Of a stretch of 64,000 bases of DNA, positions 1 to 8,427 are shown piece by piece. The DNA is from Scytonema millei VB511283 (lineage in GTDB: Bacteria > Cyanobacteriota > Cyanobacteriia > Cyanobacteriales > Chroococcidiopsidaceae): NCBI RefSeq assembly GCF_000817735.3, contig NZ_JTJC03000002.1, forward strand, positions 380,242 through 444,241. The letters are read 5' to 3'. Position 1 is the stretch's first letter. The number at the start of each line of letters is the position of its first letter. The translations under genes were made by a program, and so were the position numbers. The notes under the pieces were generated by a model. The model saw only the letters and a list, made by a program, of their open reading frames with translations. It was not told the origin of the DNA and ran no database searches.

Positions 1-1
1 G

Positions 2-595
2 AAAGCCGTTACTGAAGAAAAGCTGAAGCAAATTCCCAATTCTCCCATCGAACATTCCCTCAAATCGGCAGCAGCTCAAGCAGAAGAAGATCCGTCCCTA
101 AATATAGATAAAGAAGTTAAATCAGTCGTCTCAGAAATACAACAACCTCCCTATAAAGCTGCTTATAAAGCTAATCCAACAATTGTCACCCCACGTTTCC
201 AGCAGTCGCATTGGTACACGTTGGGCATCAATCACCTATTATTTTGCGGCGATACTAACTCACCAGCATTTTTCGATCGCTTACCGGAAGCAGCTTTTGC
301 TTTGGATATTGCGGCAAGTGGTACGTGGCAGCATGACTGGTTGATGTATAAAGCCCGCTCGGCGTTGATCCTCCATCCCCGCGAAAGACTCGATGGAGAG
401 CGGATTAGGCAGCTACTATTGATGTTTTCGGAACGGGAAGATGCAATAATATTACCCTGCGCGCCCAGTGGAGAGGTGATTGCTACGATTGGTAGGCTCA
501 AGCGTAAATTATTTGCTGGCTATCAGAATCGACAACAGTGCCAACAGGCGATCGCGGATTCGGGATTAAAAGCGCAAAAGGTTGAATTACCCTAG
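2..595 (+). CDS. C-terminal part of a degenerate ParB/DNA-methylase-like protein (5' end outside window)
   Basis: The reading frame is open from the first bases of the window, so the real start lies upstream and an internal TTG at 221 should not be taken as the start. About 70 hydrophilic residues are followed by a stretch (LGINHLLFCGDTNSP) that closely resembles the linker 'LGxHRLLCGDS' of ParB-fused N6/N4 DNA methylases. Where those enzymes carry DPPY this protein reads LDIAASG. Where they carry DPFxGSG it reads LPCAPSG, followed by a tail resembling the usual SAM-site helix. I infer a shortened, probably catalytically dead methylase-like domain. What it binds is unknown. It precedes the polysaccharide locus by about 240 bp. 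Confidence 0.6.
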   Translation, partial: KAVTEEKLKQIPNSPIEHSLKSAAAQAEEDPSLNIDKEVKSVVSEIQQPPYKAAYKANPTIVTPRFQQSHWYTLGINHLLFCGDTNSPAFFDRLPEAAFALDIAASGTWQHDWLMYKARSALILHPRERLDGERIRQLLLMFSEREDAIILPCAPSGEVIATIGRLKRKLFAGYQNRQQCQQAIADSGLKAQKVELP

Positions 596-832
596 TTGTA
601 ATCCTAGTCGCAATTGTTACCCTGAAAGCAGATCGCATTTATGCTGATAATGGTATACTGCCAAGAAAGTCTCGTTCTCATTGACAGTTAAGGACAATTA
701 AGTTCTTTGTTAGCGTGGCGATCGCGGCACAGTTCAACTAGCCACCCGCCCTATTCCCAGTAGCATTTGCGCCAGAAATATCTCCGGTCGCGAAACGTTC
801 GCTCTCAATCAGCAGCAACTTACCATTAGCTT

Positions 833-3019
833 ATGGAATCTAGAGTGGAATCTAGAGAAGCCGTAGACATCAACTTGCAAAACTTGCAGTTAGCCATCAA
901 ACGGCGATGGTTCTCAGCAGCAGGGGTATTTGGCTTTGTCTTAGGACTCTCAACGCTCGCAGCCCTTTTGCAAGCGCCGCTATACCAAGCAGAAGGCAAG
1001 CTCTTGCTCAAAAAGCCCAGCGAGACTTCTAGTCTCAATCCTGAAAAGTACGAGCCGCGCTTGGAACCGCTTAGCGCTGAGAGCAATCCGGTGAGTACCG
1101 AGTCGGAAATCGTCAGTTCGATCCCGCTGGCACAGAAAACGATCGCCGCGCTCACCCTTAAAGACGAAGAAGGTAAGCCGCTCAAACCAACAGCACTGAT
1201 TAGTCAGTTGACACTGAAAAATATTCCCGCTACTGACGTGCTGCAAGTCGCATATGAAAGTAAAGATCCTCGGGAAGCAGCGGCAGTCGTCAATAAATTG
1301 ATGAGCGCTTATGTAGATTACAACATTCAAAGTAACCGCGCCGAAGCCTCAGCCGCAGAAGATTTTATCGTCAAGCAACTGCCGCAGACAGAAAGTACGG
1401 TGCGAGCAGCTGAAGCTAGTTTACGCCGTTTCAAGGAACGACATCAAATCGTCAGCCTAGAACACGAAGCCATCTCAGCTGTAGAAGTGCTGAAGGAACT
1501 GCAAGACCAAATCACGCTTGCAGAAGCAGCACTCGTACAAACTCAAGGTCGAGCGACAAAACTGCAAAAAGAGATTGCCCTCACTTCCCAAGATGCCGTA
1601 CCGATTAATTCTCTCAAAGAGTCCCCTGGCATACAGAAGACACTGGCAGAATTACAACGGGTAGAAGGCGACTTGGTTGTCCTTCAAACTCGTTTTGAAG
1701 ATACCTACCCCGAAGTCCAAAAATTACAACAAAAACGGGATGCCCTCAAACAGTTGTTAGAAGGACGCATAGGACAAATGTTGGGCAACTCGAAACAGGT
1801 ATCGAATCGCAATTTAGAAGCAGGCGAGTTACAACAAAAACTGGCTGAAGACTTGGTAAGAGCGGAAGTCGAACGCCTCAGTTTGTCTAATAGATTAAAC
1901 TTTTTAGCTCAAGCTAGAACGAACTACAGACAAAGAGCGAAGATTTTACCGCAATTAGAGCAGCAACAACGGGAGTTAGAGCGACAAGTCAGAGCCGCCC
2001 AAGCTACCTACGAATTAATGCTGAAAAAACTGCAAGAACTACGGGTAGAGCAAAACAGAAATATTGGTAACGCTAGCATTATTGAAACAGCATTAGTGCC
2101 AGAAACTCCATTATTGGGTAAAAGAGTGATGACTCTCGGTCTGGGAGGAATTGCCGCACTATTACTCGCGATCGCCACGATCGCTATACTCGAACTGAGC
2201 GACGCATCAATCAAAACACTCAGAGAAATTAAGCAGGTGTTTGGTTACACCTTGATTGGTAGCATTCCTCAACTGGGCAAATTCATCAAATTGAAACCTG
2301 GACGACAGCAAGATTGTCCAGTTCCCGAACTAGCGGTGAGAAATAGCCCTCGCTCGTTGACAGCGGAAGCTTATCGTATGTTACAAGCTAACTTGCGGTT
2401 TTTGAATTTAGATCGTCCGCTCAAAGCCGTCGTCGTGACGAGTTCAGTGCCGAAAGAAGGCAAATCGACCGTTTGTGCTAATTTAGCCGTCGCGATCGCC
2501 CAGCTAGGACGCAGAGTGTTATTAATTGATGCCGACCTCCGCTCTCCGATCCAACACCATATTTGGCAGCAAACGAATGTAGAGGGTTTGAGCCACGTCC
2601 TCGTTGGCGGAACAGACTTTCAGGCAGCAGTAGAACAAGTTATGCCAAACTTACACGTTCTTACGGCTGGAGTCTTACCACCTAACCCAATGGCTTTAAT
2701 CGACTCTCAGCGAATGGCTGCATTGGTCAGTTCTTTAAGCGATCGTTACGATTTTGTCATCATCGACGCTCCGCCTTTGGTAGTAGCGGCAGATGCTCTG
2801 ACTCTAGGGAAAATTACCGATGGAATTTTGTTGGTCGCTAGACTAGGGGTGGTCGATTATACTAATGCAGTTGCGGCAAGAGAGGCTCTCAAATGTTCCT
2901 GTCAGACAGTGCTGGGAGTTGTTGCCAATAGCGTTCCGTCCGAAAATCGACCTTACAGTTCCTTCCATCGCGATCGAAGTCTCGGCGATCGCGATGCTAC
3001 GGTAGTCTCTAGTAAGTGA
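833..3019 (+). CDS. Polysaccharide co-polymerase / BY-kinase (Wzc/GumC-like)
   Basis: This 728-residue inner-membrane protein is expected to control chain length and export of a surface polysaccharide. It has an N-terminal Wzz domain with a membrane segment near residues 30-50. A long coiled-coil periplasmic region (about 170-420) is followed by a second membrane segment near 430-450. The C-terminal P-loop kinase has Walker A (VPKEGKST, about 539-546), Walker A' (LLIDADLRSP, near 566) and Walker B (FVIIDAPP). Family members of the Wzc type end in a tyrosine cluster; this tail shows a single Tyr (ENRPYSS), so regulation by multi-site autophosphorylation is doubtful. The start ATG has no clear ribosome site. 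It is the first gene of the locus. Confidence 0.9.
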   Translation: MESRVESREAVDINLQNLQLAIKRRWFSAAGVFGFVLGLSTLAALLQAPLYQAEGKLLLKKPSETSSLNPEKYEPRLEPLSAESNPVSTESEIVSSIPLAQKTIAALTLKDEEGKPLKPTALISQLTLKNIPATDVLQVAYESKDPREAAAVVNKLMSAYVDYNIQSNRAEASAAEDFIVKQLPQTESTVRAAEASLRRFKERHQIVSLEHEAISAVEVLKELQDQITLAEAALVQTQGRATKLQKEIALTSQDAVPINSLKESPGIQKTLAELQRVEGDLVVLQTRFEDTYPEVQKLQQKRDALKQLLEGRIGQMLGNSKQVSNRNLEAGELQQKLAEDLVRAEVERLSLSNRLNFLAQARTNYRQRAKILPQLEQQQRELERQVRAAQATYELMLKKLQELRVEQNRNIGNASIIETALVPETPLLGKRVMTLGLGGIAALLLAIATIAILELSDASIKTLREIKQVFGYTLIGSIPQLGKFIKLKPGRQQDCPVPELAVRNSPRSLTAEAYRMLQANLRFLNLDRPLKAVVVTSSVPKEGKSTVCANLAVAIAQLGRRVLLIDADLRSPIQHHIWQQTNVEGLSHVLVGGTDFQAAVEQVMPNLHVLTAGVLPPNPMALIDSQRMAALVSSLSDRYDFVIIDAPPLVVAADALTLGKITDGILLVARLGVVDYTNAVAAREALKCSCQTVLGVVANSVPSENRPYSSFHRDRSLGDRDATVVSSK

Positions 3020-3054
3020 ATTGGTAATGGATAGTTGTCAGTTGTCAGTTGTCG

Positions 3055-3123
3055 TAGTAGGGGCGGGTTTAGCCAGCAGATTCACGGCTCAAGCTCTAAT
3101 CTTCCTTCAAAATCCGCCCGTAC
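3055..3123. repeat. 67-bp inverted-repeat element, copy a
   Basis: Arms GTAGGGGCGGGTTTAG and AAATCCGCCCGTAC; it lies between the Wzc-like and Wzm genes. Confidence 0.65.
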
Positions 3124-3182
3124 AGTTATCTCGTAGTTAGCGCTCTGTAACCTTCGATGTCCGATTTCTATCCTTTATCAAC

Positions 3183-4010
3183 ATGAGAACGCGCGAGATC
3201 GTATTAGAAGCAGGTAAAACTGAAAGTCAGTATTGGCGGGATGTTTGGGACTATCGCGAATTATTATATTTTCTCGCTTGGCGAGATATTTTGGTTCGTT
3301 ACAAACAAACTGCGATCGGTATTCTCTGGGCGCTGATCCGACCGTTTCTCACCACGATCGTGCTGACAGTAGTTTTTAGCGTTTTGGCTAAATTGCCCTC
3401 AGAAGAAAACGTGCCTTATCCAATTATGGTGTTTGCAGCAATGCTACCCTGGCAATTTTTTGCGAACGCCTTGACTGAGTGTAGCAATAGCTTAATTACG
3501 AACTCTCAAATTATTTCTAAGATTTACTTTCCTCGCTTGATCGTTCCCGTAAGTGCAGTTGTGGTCTGCTTTATAGATTTTTTAATTTCTGGTATGATTT
3601 TACTAGCTTTAATGGCATGGTATAATTTCATCCCAAATTGGCGAATTTTAACGCTACCTTTATTTACAGCGATCGCCTTTGCTGCGGCAATAGGTGCTGG
3701 TCTGTGGTTAGCAGCCCTGACAGTAGAATATCGAGATTTTCGCCATGTCGTACCGTTTCTCGTTCAAGTCGGTCAATACATCTCGCCTGTAGGTTTTAGT
3801 AGCAACATCGTTCCCGAACAGTGGCGATTGCTATATTCTCTAAATCCGATGGTAGGGGTTATTGATGGGTTTCGTTGGGCAATTTTAGGGGGAGAAGCTC
3901 AACTTTACCTACCAGGACTAATTCTGAGTGTAGGGTTAGTTTTACTTTTACTTGCCAGCAGTATTTGGTATTTTCGACGCACGGAGCGCACTTTTGCAGA
4001 CGTGATTTAA
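3183..4010 (+). CDS. wzm: ABC-2 polysaccharide export permease (Wzm-like)
   Basis: The protein is 275 residues with about six membrane segments and the ABC-2 permease layout. An amphipathic N-terminal segment (YRELLYFLAWRDILVRYKQ) precedes the first membrane helix, as in Wzm, TagG and KpsM proteins. It should form the channel that carries undecaprenyl-linked glycan across the inner membrane together with the ATPase encoded 16 bp downstream. Wzm belongs to the ATP-driven export route, which differs from the Wzx/Wzy-like genes found 11 kb further on in the same locus. Confidence 0.9.
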   Translation: MRTREIVLEAGKTESQYWRDVWDYRELLYFLAWRDILVRYKQTAIGILWALIRPFLTTIVLTVVFSVLAKLPSEENVPYPIMVFAAMLPWQFFANALTECSNSLITNSQIISKIYFPRLIVPVSAVVVCFIDFLISGMILLALMAWYNFIPNWRILTLPLFTAIAFAAAIGAGLWLAALTVEYRDFRHVVPFLVQVGQYISPVGFSSNIVPEQWRLLYSLNPMVGVIDGFRWAILGGEAQLYLPGLILSVGLVLLLLASSIWYFRRTERTFADVI

Positions 4011-4026
4011 GTTGTAGGAATAGATC

Positions 4027-5310
4027 GTGTCACAAACCGTTATTCGTGTCGAGCAGTTGGGAAAAAAATATCTGCTAGCGCAGCAAGCAGGTGGATATAC
4101 TAATTTGCGAGAAAAAATTACTCAAAAAACTAAGTCTTTGACTCAGAAAATATTAACTTCCAAACGCACGCATAAATTTAAAACTAAACCAACTTGCGAA
4201 GAATTTTGGGCGCTCAAGGATGTTTCATTTGAAGTTAAACAGGGTGAGTGCATTGGAATTATTGGTGGAAACGGAGCCGGAAAATCGACATTATTAAAAG
4301 TTTTAAGTCGCATTACCGAACCAACCAAGGGTAAAATACGAATTAAGGGTCGAGTTGCCAGTCTTTTAGAAGTAGGAACGGGCTTTCACCCAGAACTGAC
4401 AGGAAGAGAAAATATTTATCTCAACGGCGCAATTCTGGGAATGAGTAAAGTTGAAATCAAAAATAAATTTGATGAAATTGTCGCTTTTGCAGAAGTCGAA
4501 AAATTTTTAGATACGCCCGTAAAGCGCTATTCCTCCGGTATGTATGTCAGACTAGCGTTTGCCGTTGCCGCTCACCTAGAACCAGAGATTTTAATTATCG
4601 ATGAAGTCTTAGCAGTAGGAGATATAGCATTTCAAAAGAAGTGTTTGGGCAAAATGGAAAATGTTGCGACTCAAGAAGGTCGAACGGTTTTATTTGTCAG
4701 TCATAATATGCAAATGGTTCAAGCTTTGTGTGCTAAAGCTTGCTTACTCAAAGCCGGAAGTATAGTGGCTCAGGGAAAATCAAGTGATGTCATCGAGAAA
4801 TATTTATTATCCTTGCGATCGCTAACACAACTCAATTCAACCATATTGGAACAGCGAAAAGATCGCTCTGGAGATGGCAGCGCTAAGCTAACTTTTGTGA
4901 AGATTGAAGATGGCGATGGAAATAAAGTCATTTGTTCGATTAGCCGCTTAAAACTCACCATCGGCTACCGTAGTGAAAAACCAATTTACTCACCGCGATT
5001 TTTAGTCACTATTTATGACTACAACAACGAATATGCCATTTTTGCGCTAGATAGTGATGTCGTAGGAGGAGTTCCCGAACTGCTTCCTGCTGAAGGTACG
5101 GTAACTTGTATCACAGAACCAATGTATCTGACACCGGGGCGATGTCGCATTGAACTAGAGATCCTCAGAGGCGAAATTCTGCTTGATTGTATCGAATATG
5201 CTGCGTCTTTTGATGTAGAACCTTACGACATTTATGGGTCGGGAAAGTCACCTCCTCGCAGTTGGGCGACTTGCCTGCTGCAATATCAATGGTCTACTCA
5301 CGTATGCTAA
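4027..5310 (+). CDS. wzt: ABC polysaccharide export ATPase with C-terminal glycan-binding domain (Wzt-like)
   Basis: The start is GTG at 4027, 16 bp after the permease stop. Residues 1-250 form an ABC ATPase with Walker A GGNGAGKST (about 80-88), the Wzt-type signature YSSGMYVRLAFA and Walker B LIIDEVLAVGD, then the H-loop (FVSHN). Residues about 270-425 form a beta-rich extension of the Wzt C-terminal type, which in O9a/O8-type systems recognises a modification at the non-reducing end of the glycan. The long basic insert before Walker A (about 25-55) is usual for cyanobacterial and rhizobial members. With the preceding permease it forms a complete exporter. Confidence 0.92.
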   Translation: MSQTVIRVEQLGKKYLLAQQAGGYTNLREKITQKTKSLTQKILTSKRTHKFKTKPTCEEFWALKDVSFEVKQGECIGIIGGNGAGKSTLLKVLSRITEPTKGKIRIKGRVASLLEVGTGFHPELTGRENIYLNGAILGMSKVEIKNKFDEIVAFAEVEKFLDTPVKRYSSGMYVRLAFAVAAHLEPEILIIDEVLAVGDIAFQKKCLGKMENVATQEGRTVLFVSHNMQMVQALCAKACLLKAGSIVAQGKSSDVIEKYLLSLRSLTQLNSTILEQRKDRSGDGSAKLTFVKIEDGDGNKVICSISRLKLTIGYRSEKPIYSPRFLVTIYDYNNEYAIFALDSDVVGGVPELLPAEGTVTCITEPMYLTPGRCRIELEILRGEILLDCIEYAASFDVEPYDIYGSGKSPPRSWATCLLQYQWSTHVC

Positions 5311-5328
5311 TTTTAGTTGAGAAACAAT

Positions 5329-6255
5329 ATGGTTTCAATCCAAAAAGTAGCTCGTTCGATGTATGACGATGTTTCTCCTTTACTTTTAGATTTAAACGAT
5401 CGCATTAACTGGAGAAATGTTTTTGATTGTAGTTGGCAGAAGGAAGATTATTGCGGTTATGGATTGTTTGATGGCAAGGAAATTGTCGGTTTTTTAGGAT
5501 TAATTTTTAGTCGTAGAGAGATCGGCGATCGCGTCGAGAATTTTTGTAACATTCATAGTTGGATAGTCAAACCGCAATATAGAGATCGAAGTATCTCACT
5601 GATTTTGCCCATTCTGAGGTTGAAAGATTGTACGCTGACAGATCTCAGTCCAGCCCCTAGAGTTATTGAAATTCTGCAAAGTTTGGGATTTAAAAAACTA
5701 GATTCAAAGCTACGTGTATTACTACCAATTGGCGGGAGAAATAGGAGTGCGATCGAGAAAGTTAAACTGACTCAAGAAAAATCTCACATAGCAGAGCGAC
5801 TCTCAAAACAAAATTTCAGATTATTTCAAGATCATATAAATTATTCTAACTGCAATCATTTACTAATTGACAATGGAAAAAATTACTGCTACGTCATATA
5901 TACTATAGTAAAACAAGCATTTCTTTCACACTGCTACATTCAATACATCAGCAATATTCAAATATTTTCGCAATACAGCGGTGCAATCCGTTCCGAAATA
6001 ATGCGGCATAGTCGTACTCCTTTAGTTGTGGTAGATTCGCGGCTCATCGCGCCGTTCAAGTTACCATTCAGTTATGATTTACCGTTTAGTTTTCCTAAAC
6101 TTTACAAGTCGTCTAGCTTAAAGCCAGCTCGAATTGATAATTTATACTCAGAACTTATTTTATTAAATTTCAGCTTGATTCCAAACAACTTACAAGAATT
6201 GCGTGCTTTATGGCATGAAACTAAATATTGGCACAGCAGAAGAAATGATTCTTGA
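5329..6255 (+). CDS. GNAT-like acyltransferase of unknown substrate
   Basis: I place the start at ATG 5329 (weak GAGA upstream); the frame also has a TTG at 5317. The protein has about 308 residues. Residues 1-130 look like a GNAT fold: a charged N-terminus, a strand pair GLFDGKEIVGFLGLIF, a WIVKPQYRDRSISL segment in the position of the acyl-CoA-binding turn, and a C-terminal SLGFKKLDSK strand. The second half, with many aromatic and Cys residues, resembles nothing I can name. It lies 39 bp before a carrier-protein gene and its ligase. It could be the transferase that takes an aminoacyl group from the carrier to a sugar, but that is inferred from position only. Confidence 0.6.
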   Translation: MVSIQKVARSMYDDVSPLLLDLNDRINWRNVFDCSWQKEDYCGYGLFDGKEIVGFLGLIFSRREIGDRVENFCNIHSWIVKPQYRDRSISLILPILRLKDCTLTDLSPAPRVIEILQSLGFKKLDSKLRVLLPIGGRNRSAIEKVKLTQEKSHIAERLSKQNFRLFQDHINYSNCNHLLIDNGKNYCYVIYTIVKQAFLSHCYIQYISNIQIFSQYSGAIRSEIMRHSRTPLVVVDSRLIAPFKLPFSYDLPFSFPKLYKSSSLKPARIDNLYSELILLNFSLIPNNLQELRALWHETKYWHSRRNDS

Positions 6256-6294
6256 GATATTAGTAAATTTTACTAGTGGAATAAGTAAGTAAAA

Positions 6295-6561
6295 ATGATT
6301 GTCAAAGAAACTCAAAATATAGGACAGCAGATTCGCCAATTTATCCTGACTGAGTTCCCACAGGCAAACGAGCGATCGCTTAGCGACAACGAAACTTTCT
6401 TAGGCAGCGACATTGTTGACTCTTTAGGTATTGTCAAATTAATGACTTTTGTAGAAACTGAATTTGACATAACTGTAGAAGACGAAGACCTTCAACCCGA
6501 AAATTTTCGATCGATTGCGAGATTGACCGAGTTTGTGAAAACTAAACTCGCCCAAAAGTAA
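6295..6561 (+). CDS. Acyl-carrier-like protein (phosphopantetheine carrier)
   Basis: This 88-residue acidic protein has the helix-bundle pattern of carrier proteins. The attachment motif is VDSLG, with Ser43 as the expected phosphopantetheine site, followed by the typical helix II (IVKLMTFVETEFDI). It is unlikely to be the fatty-acid ACP, because it sits between a GNAT-like gene and an amino acid:carrier-protein ligase-like gene, 29 bp from the latter. In known families such free-standing carriers accept glycine or alanine from aaRS-like ligases. Loading requires a phosphopantetheinyl transferase encoded elsewhere. Confidence 0.85.
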   Translation: MIVKETQNIGQQIRQFILTEFPQANERSLSDNETFLGSDIVDSLGIVKLMTFVETEFDITVEDEDLQPENFRSIARLTEFVKTKLAQK

Positions 6562-6590
6562 TATTTGACGCTCGGAGGTTTAAGCTAATA

Positions 6591-7487
6591 ATGTCATCGG
6601 AAACTTTTGCTTCACTAGAGTCAGAAAATATCTACAGTTGCTTTAATTCTGACGCAGGGCTACTAACCCTACAGGGTTCTCAGGTAGAACTGCGACGGCG
6701 ACTTGATGCCTTGTTTTGTAGCTGGGCAGAAGTAGTAGGAGCAATTGAGTATTCCTTTCCGCCAGTATTATCGGTTTATTCCCTTGATTTAGCTGACTAC
6801 TTTAGCTCTTTTCCACACTTAGCTACCCTAACAACGCAAATCGACAGTAACAATGAGGGAATGAAGCGGTTTGTCGATTCCACCAGAAACGAAAGGCTGA
6901 CCGAAGTAGACCAAAATTACCTCACGCCAGCACGCTACGTATTACCGTCAGCAGCTTGCTACGCAGTTTACAATCACCTGAGCAACAAAAAACTGCAAAA
7001 TGACCTTTTCATTACCGTTTGTTCCCCTTGTTTCCGCCAAGAGTCAATCTATAAAGCAGGCGAACGACAGTGGACTTTCAATATGAGAGAAATTGTCTGT
7101 ATCGGTCGCCAAGAGACAGTCCGAAATTTTCTCAATACCTACCGTCAGTTGATTACAGAAATACTCGATCGAGCTAAATTACCTTTTCAACTTCGCGAAG
7201 CCACCGATCCTTTCTTTGATAAACGCGACCCCGCTCTAATTTTACAAAAATTAGAACCGCTGAAATACGAATTTCTTTATCGCGATAACTTGGCAATTAC
7301 TTCGCTCAACTTTCACCGCAAATTTTTTGGCGATCGCTTTAACATTCAAGACTGTAACGGAGAGCCAGCATATACAGGTTGTGTGGCTTTTGGTTTAGAA
7401 CGCTGGCTTTCTGCTTGCATTCGCGAATACGGTCAAAATTGGGAGAATTTACCTGCTGTTTTAAAATTTTTCTCTCATCGAGCGTGA
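6591..7487 (+). CDS. Amino acid:[carrier protein] ligase-like protein (truncated seryl-tRNA-synthetase fold)
   Basis: This 298-residue class II aminoacyl-tRNA-synthetase-like protein lacks a tRNA-binding domain. It matches the family described for Bradyrhizobium Bll0957, which activates glycine or alanine and loads it on the phosphopantetheine arm of a carrier protein. Visible family features are CFRQES with Cys147, FNMREIVCIG with Glu167 and GCVAFGLERW with Cys264. These are the expected Cys/Glu/Cys zinc ligands shared with atypical seryl-tRNA synthetases, and the last segment is class II motif 3. GGAGG lies 12 bp before the ATG. The carrier gene is immediately upstream. The amino acid specificity cannot be read from the sequence. 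Confidence 0.85.
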   Translation: MSSETFASLESENIYSCFNSDAGLLTLQGSQVELRRRLDALFCSWAEVVGAIEYSFPPVLSVYSLDLADYFSSFPHLATLTTQIDSNNEGMKRFVDSTRNERLTEVDQNYLTPARYVLPSAACYAVYNHLSNKKLQNDLFITVCSPCFRQESIYKAGERQWTFNMREIVCIGRQETVRNFLNTYRQLITEILDRAKLPFQLREATDPFFDKRDPALILQKLEPLKYEFLYRDNLAITSLNFHRKFFGDRFNIQDCNGEPAYTGCVAFGLERWLSACIREYGQNWENLPAVLKFFSHRA

Positions 7488-7568
7488 CTGAAGAATAATC
7501 TGAGTTAAAAGATTTTTGACTTACTTAAAAAGTTAACCAAATATAACATTTAACAAAGGATATAAATT

Positions 7569-8366
7569 ATGTCAATCGATTTGCTCAATCAAACCTTATA
7601 TGAAAAGCCGAGTACTGTTAAAGAGTATATATGCACGCAAAAATATTTATGGATAGAAGAAAAAACTATTTTTGAAAAGTACGAGCAGCATATCAAAGAT
7701 AAGGCAATTCTTGATGTTGGCTGTGGTGGTGGGAGAACGGCGATCGCTCTAAGCGAACTGACCCCAAATTATACAGGGATCGATTATTCGCTGGAAATGG
7801 TTAAAGCGTGTCAGAAATGGCATAGTTCTCTAAATTTCCTACACGGTGATGCTAGCGATATGCATATGTTTGATGCGGAGAGTTTTGATTTTATTATTTT
7901 TTCCTTTAATGGCATCGATTGCATGTCGCATGAAAAGAGAATAAAAACGTTGGAAGAAATCTACAGGGTTTTAAAAAGTGGCGGAATATTTGCATTTTCC
8001 AGTCACAATTTAGACGATCGCAAAATTGTCACTGCCTTTAATAAGTACGACATAAAACGTCCGCGATCGCTCGTGAAAAATGTTCTCAACGTCATGAGTT
8101 ATTTGAAAGTAAGAAAGTATCAGATACATGCCGATACATATGAAATTCTCAGCGATCCTTTAGCAGGTTTCGGACATTTGACATACTACATTAGAAAGCA
8201 AGAGCAGGTAAAGCAGCTTGTAAATGTTGGTTTTCAAAACATTGCTATCCTCAATCGCCAAGCCCAATTTGTTGATGTTGATTCTTTAGACAGAGACAGC
8301 GAGTGGTTGCACTACATTTGTCAAAAGCCAATGTCAAAAGCCAATGTCAAAAGTCGATGTCAATAA
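7569..8366 (+). CDS. Class I SAM-dependent methyltransferase
   Basis: The protein has 265 residues with SAM motif I ILDVGCGGGRTAIAL (about 47-61), an acidic residue at the end of strand 2 (YTGIDYS) and a motif FDFIIFSFNGIDC typical of the Methyltransf_11/25 families. A good AAGGA ribosome site precedes the ATG. It follows the carrier-protein ligase by about 80 bp. Its substrate could be a sugar hydroxyl of the exported glycan or an intermediate of the aminoacyl modification. The C-terminus contains a short duplicated sequence (two copies of SKANVKS-like coding) caused by a local DNA repeat near 8330-8350. Confidence 0.8.
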   Translation: MSIDLLNQTLYEKPSTVKEYICTQKYLWIEEKTIFEKYEQHIKDKAILDVGCGGGRTAIALSELTPNYTGIDYSLEMVKACQKWHSSLNFLHGDASDMHMFDAESFDFIIFSFNGIDCMSHEKRIKTLEEIYRVLKSGGIFAFSSHNLDDRKIVTAFNKYDIKRPRSLVKNVLNVMSYLKVRKYQIHADTYEILSDPLAGFGHLTYYIRKQEQVKQLVNVGFQNIAILNRQAQFVDVDSLDRDSEWLHYICQKPMSKANVKSRCQ

Positions 8367-8427
8367 CTAATGTCAAAAATCAACTGTAACGATCGCAATT
8401 AAGGCTGTCAACGAAAGTAAAACGCTC

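Noticed and set aside
221-595. Independent 124-residue gene starting at TTG 221
   Set aside because: The same frame is open to the window edge with protein-like composition, so this is the end of a longer gene.
5317-5328. TTG start of the GNAT-like gene
   Set aside because: ATG 5329 is a more usual codon with a weak ribosome site, and the extra four residues have no support.
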